From: Cranoglanis bouderius
Lineage: Eukaryota > Chordata > Actinopteri > Siluriformes > Cranoglanididae
Assembly: GCA_023630585.1 (NCBI GenBank)
Contig: CM042551.1
Span: 6,588,501 to 6,652,500, forward strand
Length of the DNA: 64,000 nt
Direction of reading: 5' to 3'
In this document: piece after piece, positions 44,024 to 58,017 of the stretch
How the letters are laid out: every line of letters starts with the position of its first letter
Numbering within the stretch: position 1 is the first letter of the stretch
Program-made: the position numbers and the translations under genes
The notes under the pieces: model-generated
Seen by the model: the letters and a program-made list of their open reading frames with translations, nothing else
Told to the model about the DNA's origin: nothing
Database searches by the model: none

Positions 44024-44380
44024 TCAGACGTCCGTCTCGGTCATACTCTCTACATTCTGTTCAGACTTGACCTCCTTCATCGGCTCCTCTCCTCTTTCTT
44101 TTCTCTCATCCCTTCTTCCTGGTACACCTCTGTCCCTTCCTCCTTCCTCCATTCTGCTTTCGGGATCCAGCGGCTCTTCCTTCACCCTGATCACGCTGGC
44201 CAGGGCGCTGGGGGTCTCGCTGTGGATGCTGCTCTCTAACTGAATGCTGCTGCTGCTGCTGCTGCTGTGGCTCCGGATGACTCCAGCAGGGGGCAGCGTG
44301 AGCGCCGGGGCTCTCGCCTCCTCGTCCTCCTCCAGGTGAGCGGTGGGGTTCCTCAGCTGCTCGATGGACTGCGACAGCAT
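44024..44380 (-). CDS. hdac9b: hdac9 terminal exon with SIEQL block, poly-Ser and stop
   Basis: The acceptor tgtgtgtag precedes this 357-bp exon, which carries 118 codons and TGA. It opens [20 protein letters not shown], matching the human HDAC9 SIEQLKQPGSHLEEAEEE block. Next come seven Ser codons from a pure AGC repeat (44246-44266), and the motif [11 protein letters not shown], which matches human VKVKEEPVD and fits the SUMO acceptor pattern. The last ~50 residues (Arg/Glu/Lys-rich, ending SMTETDV) have no HDAC counterpart that I know. In human full-length HDAC9 this exon splices on to the deacetylase exons; here the frame runs to a stop, giving a MITR-like end. A weak internal donor (GAG|gtgtac at 44128/44127) could allow a longer form. 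Confidence 0.85.
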   Translation of the reverse strand: MLSQSIEQLRNPTAHLEEDEEARAPALTLPPAGVIRSHSSSSSSSIQLESSIHSETPSALASVIRVKEEPLDPESRMEEGGRDRGVPGRRDERKERGEEPMKEVKSEQNVESMTETDV

Positions 44381-47300
44381 CTACACACAATACAGATTAA
44401 GATTAAATACAGGTTTCTTTTTTTTTTTTTTTTTTTTTTACACACAGTGTTCCTTATTTGATCCTGTATGAGTAAGATTGGGATTCAGCTAGAAAAGTAA
44501 AGACCTCTCTTAAATTCTGTAAATACACAAATTCATCATCTTTCCTTTTTAAAAAAAAAAAAAAAAAAAAGTGTCAGCAAATATAATCCTGTCTCATATG
44601 TCAAAAAATCAATTAAAAAAGTCAGTCACTATTGTTGTCCACCATATTGACCATTGCTTTATCATTTTCCACCTTGTCTCTTTATGTGTAAGATGTAAAC
44701 TCAGGACATAAGGTTTTATGGTGATTAAGAAACCAAATATTAATATTAATGAGCTTTTTTGAACAAACATTAGCAGTAGTGCTACAATATGTAAGGAATA
44801 AAATACTTGTTGTGCTGTTATAGGAAAATAATCAATGATGTGGCCCAACGTAATTTTCCTACAGAGGCACGTTCCAAAGTTTTTTTTATCTGTTACCATA
44901 GCAATTTGCCAATGAGATTTGTTTTCATTTATTAAAGAACAACATTTAATGCACATTAAATGTTATAACTGATATAAAAACTCGTTCCCTAACCAGCAAT
45001 TTTTTCTCTCTTAAAGTTAATAAGACAAATAAATGCAGCTTTTTATGTTACAGGGAAACAGCCAAAACGCAAAAACCTCTCTCTCCTGAAGACTTTCCCG
45101 TCTAAAGTTACAGCTTTACCTCTGCTTGTTGCAAAACGCTGACACTGGAGACTCCTTCCAAAAATGTTAAATAAGCATCTCCTCACTAACAACTAAAAAC
45201 CATATTAACAATTAGATGTTTTTGTTTTTTTTATCTTTTACCATATGTGGAGCATTTGCCATACAAGTCCTTGTGTAAATAATGTATGAATAAAAAAAGC
45301 ACATAATGACACTTTGTGACCATTTTTTATTGTTGTGGCCAAAAATGCTTGTTATGGCTGTTTATTTGTTTTTTTTTATTAACAACTTGCAGAGTTTTTG
45401 TGCCTTTTTTTTGTGGAAAACTACTTGAATTGGTAACCTAATGGTATTGTCGAATCTACATAGTGCACTATACAGTCATGTGAAAAAATAATTACACCTC
45501 ATGGAAATTGTTGGCTTTTTTGATATATTTGGACAAGCAAACATTTCATTATCTTTGAAACAGTGCCTATTAATAAAGGTGATACGCTCTGTCAAATGAC
45601 ACATAAAATTGACATTTTGTAGTAATTTTCACATTTTAAATGAACAAAAAAACAGATCAGTCACATGGAAAAAGTAAGTACACCCCAACATTTATCACAC
45701 CTTCAAATCCATAAAATTTGAATCAGGTGTTGAATTAGAGGTACCAGTGATTAGAACCTGCTTAGGGAGTGCAGGTGGAACCTGTCTTATTTATACCCCT
45801 CTCATATCTAGTGTCTGGTGTTCCATTTGTTATTGAGGTGTGTGGTGTCAACATGCCAAGATCTACAGAGTTCTGTAAGGCCTTCAGAAAAAAGGTTGTG
45901 GATGCCTATGAGTCTGGCAAGGGATTTAAAAAGATCTCCAAATTATTTGAAATACATCATTCCACTGTAAGAGAAATAATCTACAAATGGCACAGATTTC
46001 AGACGACTCTCAATTTCTCCAAGACTGGCCGTCCCAGCAAATTCAGCCCAAGAGCAGAACGTCTGATGCAAAAAGAAGTCACCAAGAACCCAAAAATTTC
46101 ATCACAGGATCTGCTAGTAAGTCTTGAAACTGTTGATGTCAAAGTACATGCTTCTACAATCAGAAAGAGATTGCACGAATCTGACCTGCATGGGAGGCGT
46201 GCCAGGAAAAACCCTTTGCAAGACTCCGGTTCACCAGTGAGCATATAGGCAAAGACTAGGCCTTTTGGAATAAAGTGCTCTGGACAGATGAATCAAAGAT
46301 AGAGTTGTATTGCCACAGTAACAGCAGACATGTTTGGCGCAGACCAAAGACAGCTTTTCAGGAGAAGCACCTCATACCAACTGTGAAGCACGGTGGTGGA
46401 AATGTTATGGTTTGGGGTTGCTTCGCTGCCTTAGGGACTGGAGAGCTTGCATTCAATGATTCAACTATGAATTCTGCATCATATCAAAGAGTGCTTAAAG
46501 ATAATGTGAGGCCATCTGTTCAAAAGTTGAACCGAAAGTGGACCTTTCAACAGGACAATGATCCTAAGCACACTAGCAAATCCACCAAGGAATGGCTCAA
46601 AAATAAGCGGAGGGTTATGGAATCCCATTTAAATGTTGTGGGGGATTTGAAACGGGCAGTACATGCAAGAAAACCCTCAAACATCTTGCAACTGAAAGAA
46701 TATTGCATGGAAGAGTGGTCAAAAATACCAGCAAGCCTGGTGGACAATTATGCAAAGCGCCTACAAGAAGTTATTTCTGCTAAAGGGGGCAATACTAGCT
46801 TCTGAGGCCAAGAGTGTTACTTTTTCCACAGAAGAATATCACATCTATCGATATTTCTGTTGAATAACTGACTGAAAAAGCTATTTTACTTGTGGTTTTC
46901 TTCGAGTATATCAACTTCATTAATAGGCACTGTTTCAAAGATGATGAAATGTTTGCTTGTCCAAATATGTCAAAAAAGGCAACAATTTCCATGGGGCGTA
47001 CTTATTTTTTCACATGACTATATGTCCAGGAAAATGGCATCTGAGATTTAGCCACAGAAAACGTGGGATAGTATCTGTTGCGATTTGCCTGTATATGTGT
47101 AATGTTTCTTAATTTTGTATTAAAAACATCAGTTTTAAAATGTTCAAATTAAGTAAAATAAAAATTCTTAATGTATGAATAGGATAAATAACTTTAACAC
47201 AAACTTCAACATAAAGCTTCGCCATAGTTCAACATAAACTTAATTCACGTTAACATTTTACAAACCACATTTCATTTCATACAAATATATATATATAACT

Positions 47301-48030
47301 TTCAGTGGGTTTTTTGGTGGTTTTCATCATTTAGGCTGGTTGTATGTCTAAAAGACTGAATGCTTTTAACATGATCCTGAGGCAACTGAGACGGGAGAAT
47401 TCAGCTGCTTGTGCTCTTTTTACAAGAAAAGATCAATTAAACATGTATAGTATAAGAGTGTTGCCAGCTTTTCTCTCTGGCCTTCAGGAAATGAAACTGA
47501 GGTACCAGGCTCAAGAGTCAGGGGGGAGAAGGGAGGGGGGGGGGGAGAAAAAGAGAGGGAGGGAGGAAAATGAGAATAAAACAGATGAGCTGTGGTAAAG
47601 ATAGAGAGAAAAAGACTGAGAAATGTATGAGAGAATCAACACATACTGTACATATATAAGAGGAGATGTCTAAAGTTGAAAAAGAAGCAGAAAGGAATTA
47701 AGGGAAACAGAGGAAGACAGGAGAGAAGGCATGAGAAGAAATAAGAGCGAGGAGACAACAAGAGTGGAGGAGAATGGAAAGGTAAGAAAGTGAAAAGGGG
47801 GGGGGGGGGTTAAGGACAAAAAGAAAGAGAAGAAAGAGAGGAGGAGGGGAAGAAAGGTGAGGCCCTGTTAGTGCGGCCCCAGTGTAAACATCCTGCCAGG
47901 ATTTATCCACTTCCTGTCTCGTTTGGGCAGCAGCGAGGGGCCTTTAATTCGCCGTCCCTTTAAGAGCCCTGAGCTCTTATAAAAAAGACCATCAGGAGCC
48001 ACTCAACCTGAGGGCTCGTTAACTCACCTT

Positions 48031-48079
<49 letters not shown>

Positions 48080-51000
48080 AAGTATTGCATTAACGCTGTG
48101 ACCATTATATTAAATGACAAAAGTGAATTGAATTTGTCTTGCGCTTTACTGTTTACATGCAACTATATGTCAAAATGTAGCTTAGCTTTTTAAACCAGCT
48201 ACATCCACACAAAGCAGATTTTTACTTTTTCACTTGCTGCGAGTGACATGCCACTAGAGGCATGTGTGAAAAACTCTCCTCTGACTCACACAAAAGCAAA
48301 ATGCTTGCAAGAATGCTCCACTTTACCTTCCGTGACAAACCATTGATATAAAAAGAACCGTGTCCACTGAAAAGTACCTACTTTGAAGCAGATAGAGCTC
48401 CAATTGCCATCCTTCGAAAAAAGACCCGTAAGATCCCATATGGTGTTGAGCTAAGCTAACAAGCAATTCAGGATAAACCCAAAATACCCGCATCATACAC
48501 CCCCATCCCCCACCAGCTATGTCTCTGCTGGTTTCCCTGAAGAAAAAAGTTCTGTGTTCCTTAAAAAATTCCTGCATTGGCAAAGCACCTACAGGCGAGT
48601 ACTTGGGTCTGGCCTACCACTTGAACATACAATCTGCCTTTAAACCCTACAATCATGATGTATAATCTTTTACTCACTATTCAGATCACGTATATATGTG
48701 TCTACCAGGCTCTCGCTTTGTTTTCCTTTCGAAATTCACTGTGGTAACCCACAGGCATGCAGCATTATAAAATGTCCCAGGCTGACTCATGGTGTCACTC
48801 CAAACTGTGACACTCCAGTCATGACGAGCTACAGTACCGCAGAGTTAGTGCTTTTCCAGACCTCACACACTCAAACGGTCACACTCGATCCGAAGCTATG
48901 AAAAGACTGTGGCCCGAGTGAAATACCAGCGTCGGCGCTGACTGAGGTACCTGGTTGATGTGGACCTGCTGGTGGTACTGCTTCTGTTTCTCCACAAAGT
49001 TGTGGTGCTGCTGCTGGAGGACGAGTTGAGCCAGCGTGCTCTGGGGGAGCGGCGCTGACTGGGTCCGGTTCAGAGGTCGGTGCCGAGGCAGCCTGGGACG
49101 AGAGCCTCCTCCTGAACGCTCCTTCATCACCAGTGGAGACTGGGGGAGAACTGAGACACTGCCTGGGAGCAGACAAAGAGAAACGGAGGAAGAGAGAATG
49201 AGAGTCTTTTCTCTCCAAACCAGTAGTTTCCTGTGGTTGCACTATGGTACCTTATGTGTAACTATGCTTATCAAACTTTAAATCATGAACCTACACTGCA
49301 AAAAAATGAATTTTAAGAAAGTTAAAAAAAACCTTGTTTCTGGGAAATGAGTCTTATTTTTTGTGTAAAGAGAAAAATAATCTTGTCCAGCATGTTTTGC
49401 ATTAGAAAAGTAATCTCATTTTAAGAAAATATATCTAACTTTGTCTTAATAAGATCTTCCAGCTAATACTGTGCAAGATTTAACCAGTAAGAAGCTACAA
49501 CAATGGTTTGCATACTATCCCAGCAGAGGAACAAGATTGTTTTCTTTATTTTAAGAGTAAGACCACTTGAACAACTTCAGTTTTTCGATGAAGCGGCTAT
49601 GTGTCATGGTTATGCTGAAATCCACACTGAACTACATTGCCCATCAGCCCCAGCACATCACATGACTATGTCACATGTCCCACTGATCACTCACACCTGT
49701 GGTACCCCTAGTAAGCACCCCTATATACAGCTAGTTCTAGGCTGCGTCTGAAATCGCGTACTGTGACAGTACGTACTGAATTCGATGCAGTACCTACTGC
49801 ACGGCCGTTGAAACAGTACGTGCTAATCAGTACGTGTGTGTATTATGACTACAATCCCGGACATACTACATCCGCCATGTTAGCATTGTCATGTGACCTT
49901 CGACGTCATCATAAACACAAACATCTTTTTATTCGGGTACTGTTAAACAAGTCCTGTTTAACCAAGGTTTAATACTTAATAAGAGCTGACGCTGTCTTCG
50001 GCGATTTTTTTTCTGAGCTCGTCCGCATCAGTCCCGTTGCATTATGGGATTGTTTGACCCGCGTAGTGTCCATCGGTTCCACACTGCAAAATTTCACCGG
50101 GAGCAGTACGCCATCCGGGTATTTCTCGCCTACTGTTTCTCGCCTACTGAGAATTCGGACATACTACCTCCCTGGCTTACTGCTTTTCGACTACTGTGTA
50201 GTAGGGTAGTACGCGGTTTCGGACACAGCCCTAGTTTTTCAGCACCTAACTGTCAAGCTTTTGTTGTTGTCGTGTTCAAGTGTTGTCATGTGTGCTACAG
50301 CCACTCTCATGGTCCGCACTGTTACGGTTATGGTTCTTGTTTTCACAGTTTTGGTTATTTGTTTTAGCACTTTATTCGATAGAAATCTGCACATGGGTCC
50401 ACCTTCTTCTACAATCCCTGACACTATGTTGCAGAGTTTTTCCCTGTGTCAATAAAAATGCTAAAAATAACAATGCTTCTGGTGCCTTAATAATTAACTT
50501 ATTTATTATGCTGTTTGAAGAAATTGTGTTTTATTGTATGCTTTTCATTTTTTATTTTTATCTATTTTATTTCATTTTTTTGCTAGTTATTAATCTTAAA
50601 TTAAGGGACAAATTCCTAAAATCAGCTCAATCAAAAGACCAAAATACTCATTTCAAGTACGTGTAGCTTAAATAACTGAGTTTCCATTGCTTTTAATAAG
50701 CACAACTTGCTTAAATATTGCCATTTTTGTCTAGTTTAAAGGCCCATTATGGTCTTTCAGTGGTTACACTTTTATGCTAGTTGTAAGAATTCTAGCCAAG
50801 CAAAACTGGCTTACCCCATTGGCAGATTTCTTTGCTTGATACAAGACAATTTGATTATATTTAAGAATATTCGGCTTCTTTCTAGTAAGGCTGTTTTTGC
50901 AGTGTACCATGATTTCACTCTAATACTACGATACTAATTTATGTTTAACCATAATACCACATGTACTATTGTGCTTTACTAACTGTCACTAAACGTTTCT

Positions 51001-54000
51001 ACCACAGCGCTGTTATATTCTCAAATCTGATTGGTCAGAAGGTGTTGACTGATTTTTTTTAACAGCAGCTCTGACAATAATGCTAGCTGCAAGGCAAATC
51101 ACATGTTTATATTAATGCGCTCATTCTAATATCATTTCTATAGTAACGACTAATTAAGAGGGACTTGATTGTACGATGCTCACACAATCCTAAAAAAGCG
51201 CTGCTATTTACCAATGAAAACTGTACAAATGTTGATATGGTGAAGCTTTATGTTTAAGTAACATTTACGAAAGAAGGCTTTGATGTAAAACTGTTCCTTT
51301 AAGGTTTCACAGGGAAAGGGTTCAAGACAGAGGAGGTTGAGCATTGCAGTTTCTTAGGGAAGTGACCAGCTGCATACAGGGAACGACTTGTTTATAGCTT
51401 CTATAATATAAGTGAGAACAGGAACTAACTTGTTTTGCAGACATTCAACATCATTAAATATAAATATTTATGGATTAAAAAAAAAACTCGTTCTTTAATA
51501 AATACAAATGGTATTTTTGTGAAATTGCTGAGGTATGAAAGGAATAAAACACTTCTGCACATGGCAATTTAGGAAAATACTGGTCATATCACACCAAACC
51601 AACACTGATGATTTTCCTATAACAGCACACTCTGCAGTGGTTCATTCCTTCCTTAATACATATTCTACTATATATTGCTACATTTACTATAGTATCTTAT
51701 GCTAACTGTGGCTGATATACTCTTGACCAACACACTACCATGGTTTTAATGTGGTACTTATGTTACCTTAAGTTGCTATATGGAATTACAGAAGCTGACT
51801 CAGTGTGGCATTTGCCATTTTAATATGTGATATGGTAAGCTGATTTGTGTAAGATATGGTATGGTATATATAATGATTTAAAGAAAAAAGTACTGAGGAG
51901 TACTGAGAATTTCTTAAATGTCATGTATTGACTAATAAGCATGAACTGACTAGTGCTAGTGTTAGCCTACTGAGTGCCAAAGTTCATACACTTTGTGATG
52001 AAGACTCACCAGATGAGAGTATCTTCTGCTGTCTGGTCTGCTCTTTCAGTAACAGGTGCTGCAGCAGAGCCTGATGGCTGGTGTTCACCTTCGGCTCCCG
52101 CGAGGTGGCTGACACCGAGCTCGCCTCACCTGCTCGCTCCTTTAGAGAGAGAGAGATAGAAAGAAAGGGTTCAGACAGGGGAAGCTGGACACATGCTGAA
52201 CCCCTGAAAAGATCATGAGGGTTAAATACTGGTGCAGCGTTAATGGGAATTTCAAATATGTATAGGACAAAGACAAAGGGGGTTTCAAAAGGGCAAAAAT
52301 TAGATCCCACAGATGCTCGATCGGATTGAGAGCTGGGGAATTTGGAGGTCGAGTCAACACCTTGAACTCTTTGTCATATTCCTCAAACCATTCCTGAACA
52401 TTTTCTGCAGTGTCTCAGGGCGCGTTATCCTGCTGAAAGAGGCCACTGCCATTAAGGAATACCTTTGCCATGAAGAGGTGTACTTGGTCAGCAACAATGT
52501 TTATGTAGGTAGTACGTGTCAAAGTAACATCCACATGAATGCCAGGACCCAAGGTTTCCCAGAAGAACATTGCCCAGAGAATCACACTGCCTCCACCAGC
52601 TTGCCTTCTTCCCATAGTGCATCCTGGTGCCATCTCTTCCCCAGGTAAGCGACGCGCACGCACTGGGCCGTCCACATGATGTAAAAGAAAACGTGATTCA
52701 TCAGACCAGGCCACTTTCTTCCACTGCTCCATGGTCCAGTTCTGGTGCTCATGTGCCCATTGAAGGTGTTTTTGGAGGTGGACAGGGGTCAGCATGGGCA
52801 CTCTGACCGGTCTGTGGCTATGCAGCCTCATACACAGAAAGCTGTGATGCACTGTGTGTTCTGACACCTTTCTATCATAGCCAGCATTAACTTTTTCAGC
52901 AATTTGTGCTACAGTAGCTCTTCTGTGGGATCGGACCAGACGGGTTAGCCTTCACTCTCCACGCACATCAATGAGCCTTGGGAGCCCATGACCCTGTCGC
53001 CGATTCACCAGTCGTTCTTCATTGGACCACTTTTAGTAGGTACTAACTACTGGACACCCCACAAGACCTGCCGTTTTGGAGATGATCTGACCCAGTCATC
53101 TAACCATCACAATGTGGCCCTTGTCAAAGTCGCTCAAATCCTTACACTTGCCCATTTTTCCTGCTTTCAACACATCAACTTCGAGAACTGACTGTTCACT
53201 TGCCGCCTAATATATCCCACCCTTTGACAGGTACCACTGTAATGAGATAAAGAATGTTATTCATGTCACCTGTCAGTGGTTTTAATGTTATGGCTGATCA
53301 GTGTATATATCAGTACTGCTATTTCCTGTCAGTTTGTCATGAAATGTGCTCTGAGTGGAGTATGCAACTTATCAGCTCGTGTTTAAGCAATTCAGTCATT
53401 TCACAATAAAAATGTTCTGCTGCTAAAACACATTACGTCTGGTAACCAAAAAAATGGAGCTCGAGCGTAAAACCAGTTCAAAGCATTCATGCGTGCACAC
53501 GAATTGCATAACAAGTGGCTAACCTGAAATCTAAAACTTGGCAGTGCATATTTATGAGGGGCAGTTACAGGGCCCGGTTTCCTTACGGTTTTATCAGGTT
53601 GTGATGAATGAGGCGATAAAGAGCGCACCCTGAAACCCAAAACTCACTCTCCCTATTTACGCACAAAGCTCGAAAGCCTCCAGGTCAGAGGGCAAACCCC
53701 CCCCCCGTAGCTGTGCTAGCATGAAGCTAAAGCAAAGGCGGGGGAAAAAAGCTGAATACTAACAGGTCTCTTTTTTCTCTGTTATTCTCTCTTTCCTTCT
53801 GTATCTCACTGTGTCATTCCCACTCTCACTGTCTCTCACTGTCTCTCTCTCTCTCTCTGAAAATAAAACTTACTGTATCTTTATCCCAACAGTCCTGTTC
53901 AACTTGCACCTTCCAAAAACAGCCACATGACTGCATGTTTCTCTCTGATGAGAATTCTGGTCATATTCATATCTGTCCCAGAAGGAGAATTCCTCATAGG

Positions 54001-57000
54001 GCATTTCTTGCTTTCTCCAGAAATAGAAGGGGCCCGATGGCTCACTTACTCCTAAAAATACTGCTTCAGATACCTTGTCTTTTTCTTAGAGGACCTATTC
54101 ATATCTGTTCCTGTGCAGCGTGAGTCCAGGGTCCTGTTTCTGGACACGTTCTGAATTTTACTGCATTAAGACAATTATGGACATAGAGGGAAAAAGATAC
54201 AGAACGGTGTCGGTTTCATTCTAGAGAAAACTGACCCTGATCGTTAGACATCGCCTGATAAATGATCTAGTTTAATATACAGTCCATACAAGATTTTGCG
54301 GAGGTTTTTTTTTCTCTGATTGTTGCGACCAAAAATGCTTGATTTTGCTGCAGCTTTTTTTCAAAGTTTGCGATGTCATTTGCGTTGTTTTTTTGTGCTT
54401 TTTTGCGGAAAATTACTTGAATTACAATTACAAAAAATTGTTTTGCACAGTCTTTCACAGTGATCTCTGTTGGTAAATGAGACCTTTTAGCTGTACTCAT
54501 GTTCGGCCCACGCAAAACAAAGAGAGCTTTGGCTGAATGCGCTTTGTGATGACGTCACACGACGCCCAAATCTGCGGTAATTTTGAAAAACTGCAAGCTT
54601 TAATTCATTTCTGCGATCGCAAAAATCGCAAAGGGACTGAATACATTTTTATTTATATAGAGCTTTTAACAATGGGCATTGTTATTAAGCAGCTTTAATG
54701 AAATTCAGATGTAGATCTAGATCCCTAATTAACAAGCCAGAGGCGACAGTGACAAAGAAAAACATCCTGATTCCACTCAAGAAATGGGTGACACTAAGTA
54801 GTGGGATTATAAATCATCATTTTCAACTTTTCATCAAATCAACTTCTCAACCATATAGTTGTATATGAGTTCTAGGATGAGCAAAGAACAGTCTTTATGA
54901 TTACGGCAAAAAACTAGTGTGCCCGTCCCTCTAAATCTACAACCAACAGGCAACAATCCCCCAATACACACAAGTTAGCTATTGTACATTTCGTGCTTCA
55001 TCTTTTACTAAGTAAGCTATAAAACATGCAGCACATTTGAGCCCTCATAATAACCTTCCTGGGTCCAAGCACTTTTACCAACCCCTAACTGTACAGATGT
55101 GTTAACCAAATATTTTAGCTCCACAGGCCAAATGACATTCTCTACCCTTTTCAAATCAACACAACAACAATACTATTGTGCATAACCATATGGTCAGCAC
55201 CATAAGCACCTTTAAGGTTCTTTTCAGAGTTGGCATCAATATTTGGCATCAATATTTATACAGAGAAAGTTCCTTGTATTCAGAGTCGGGTTACGCACAT
55301 ACTTAAGTTGATTTTATGGGCACTCAATTTAGATTACTAAAATTACGTGTGTAGTTCCTCCGAGGTTGTAAGATTTTCTTGAGTAGAATTTGAGATGAGG
55401 TTAGCTGTCTAGACCACCGCCTTTAAACACATGCCTTTAAATGGACTTGTTTTTGGCAAACTCCCATGCAACTATTCAAGTAGACCCTAAGTCCATAGTT
55501 ACATCTCATGCATTTTGACAATGTGAGGTTTTCAGCACAATTTTAGTTTTTATGTCTCACTACATGCACATAACTTAACTCTTATAGTATTAACGTCCCA
55601 CTACATGTACATAAAACAGCTGCAGAGCATAAAGTTGCTGCATGTCACTGCGCCCAGGGCTGCGTCCGAATATCCCTACTATCCTACTATACAGTAGGTG
55701 AAAAGCAGTATGCCAAAGGAGTAGTATGTCAGAATTCTCAGTATTCATAAAGGCGAGAAATCTGGATGATTTTACATTGTTTAGGTGGAGGCTTTAAATA
55801 AGCCCTCGCGGGTTTTCTGCCTCTCCCTGCACTGTATATTTGTATTTTTGCTATTTTAATTGTGCAAAACAATAAAAAGAAAAAAGAAATGACCTACTGC
55901 TTCAGCCGAGATTCTGCAGTATGGAAACAATGGACACTGCGCTATCCCATAAGGCAACGGGACAGGCGTGGAAGAGCCGTCAGAATAAAAAATTGCGGAA
56001 CGCAGCGTGTCGGCTCTTTTTTGTGAGTCACGTGACAAGTCGGCTCTTTTTTGTGAGTCACGTGACAAGTCGGCTCTTTTTTGTGAGTCACATGACAAGT
56101 CGGCTCTTTTCTGAGTGTCACGTGACAAGTTGTGAGTCTCATGACAATGCCAACATGGTGTATGTAATATGTCCGGATTGTATTCATGCTATATACTTCT
56201 ACTGATCAGTACGTACTGTATCAACGGCCGAGCAGCAGGATCGAATGCAGTAGGTACTGTCACAGTACGCGATTTCGAACGTAGCCAATGTAAAAATCCT
56301 CTTGGCCATGTGAAGGATGGGGGAAGGATCAAGGTGGCTTGAGCAACCACTGACACATTCATCACATTTGGTGAGCTTCCAGCATGCACTGACATAGAGC
56401 ATGGTACAATTACAAATTCTGAGTTAAAACCATAAATAGGTGGCGAAATAGTGTTGGTACACTTGCCTGTTCTCGCTCATGTGGTGTCTCGGCCAAGTTC
56501 ATCTACATAGACACGCTCTGTTCAGACTAATAGATAATGCTAAGCATATTCCATATTCTATGCTAACGGGGCTCTTACAATATCTGAATGTAGTGAATGC
56601 TGACAATATTTTTAAGAGCTCCACAGTAATGGGGACCATACTGTATGTGGTCATTTTTTTTCTATGGTTGATCATTGTTATCGGTTAAACACTGTTTTCA
56701 CTGACAAGACTATGTCTCAAGATGGCAGGTACACTATGGTCAAAATCTCTGAGCGCCGCTCTATGAAGCGTCTCTGATTATCTAATATCATCTCATTCTC
56801 TTTAGTGAAGAGGCTTGAAGATAACTCACACTGATAGGCGAAGGCCCAGAGTGGAGGCCTAAGGTGAGGTTAGGAAGGGAAGGTGACGTGTAGAGGTTCA
56901 ACAGAGCAAGAGAGCCGTCTGCCTTCAGAATTCCGCCCTGTGGCAAATACTTCTGCAACACAGAAAGAGAGAGAGAAATATATGGTTAAACAAGCAAGTA

Positions 57001-57494
57001 CTAATATTCAGGACTGGCTGGTATAAATGGGCAGCTATAAGCCCTCTCTGTCTTTAAAAAAAAATAAAATAAAAATAAGGCTCGATGTTGCATTTAGTTA
57101 CAACTATTTTTCACAGCCATATGTAAAAATACACAGAATGATATGAAGTCGAGTGCTGGGGCTGATTTCTTTCTAGCCCAGACTGCAGCTTACCATTCAC
57201 AGTCATGTTGTAGTTTAAAACAGAATCACATTTACGAATGCAGTTTTCCGACAGTAGACCATTTAAACAGCTTTATCAGTATATATTTGTCTGTGGAACT
57301 TTAATATATATCATTCAGGCACTAGTGTGTATGTTTGGGATGACGCTAGTGTTTCACGCCTTTCCATAAAGGAACTTTTCCTATCATGGCCTCGGATAAT
57401 GAAACGCTATATGTGTGATAGATTTAGACAGTGTAGTCAGTCGGCCTGTTCAAAATTAGCCTGTTCATCCAGACTATGTCTCCTTTTCTTGAAG

Positions 57495-57549
<55 letters not shown>

Positions 57550-57977
57550 TGTGTATGCATGCATGGGTAGATACTTTCAAACTTTATATATATTATGAAG
57601 AGGGTCACCGGGATTCACCTGATGAGTCCAGTATAGGTACATACGAGGGCTGTCAGAATTCATTTCAATGTTGAAATACTGTTCGAATTTTTATATTGAC
57701 ATTTTTGAGGGCAAAAATATAAACACTCATAAAGTCGCATAAACACTCATTTACAAAACAGTTTGAATAAATGATCCTTCTGTCACTAATCTGCATGTTA
57801 TTTATAGCCTCTTTTTTTATAGATGGCATATGTGTCCAAAATGGTGCATTATGGGTATTCTGTACCTACTAGGATAAATCATTTAGACATGTTTAGACGC
57901 ATTTTAGGATTTCATGAGCACACTATATAGCATATTCTTCACTGTACCATGGAAAAATGTAAAAAATAAATAAATAA

Positions 57978-58017
<40 letters not shown>

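Noticed and set aside
56011..56130. Regularly spaced repeats resembling a CRISPR array
   Set aside because: The 30-bp units are adjacent tandem copies without unique spacers, and the window is a vertebrate genome.
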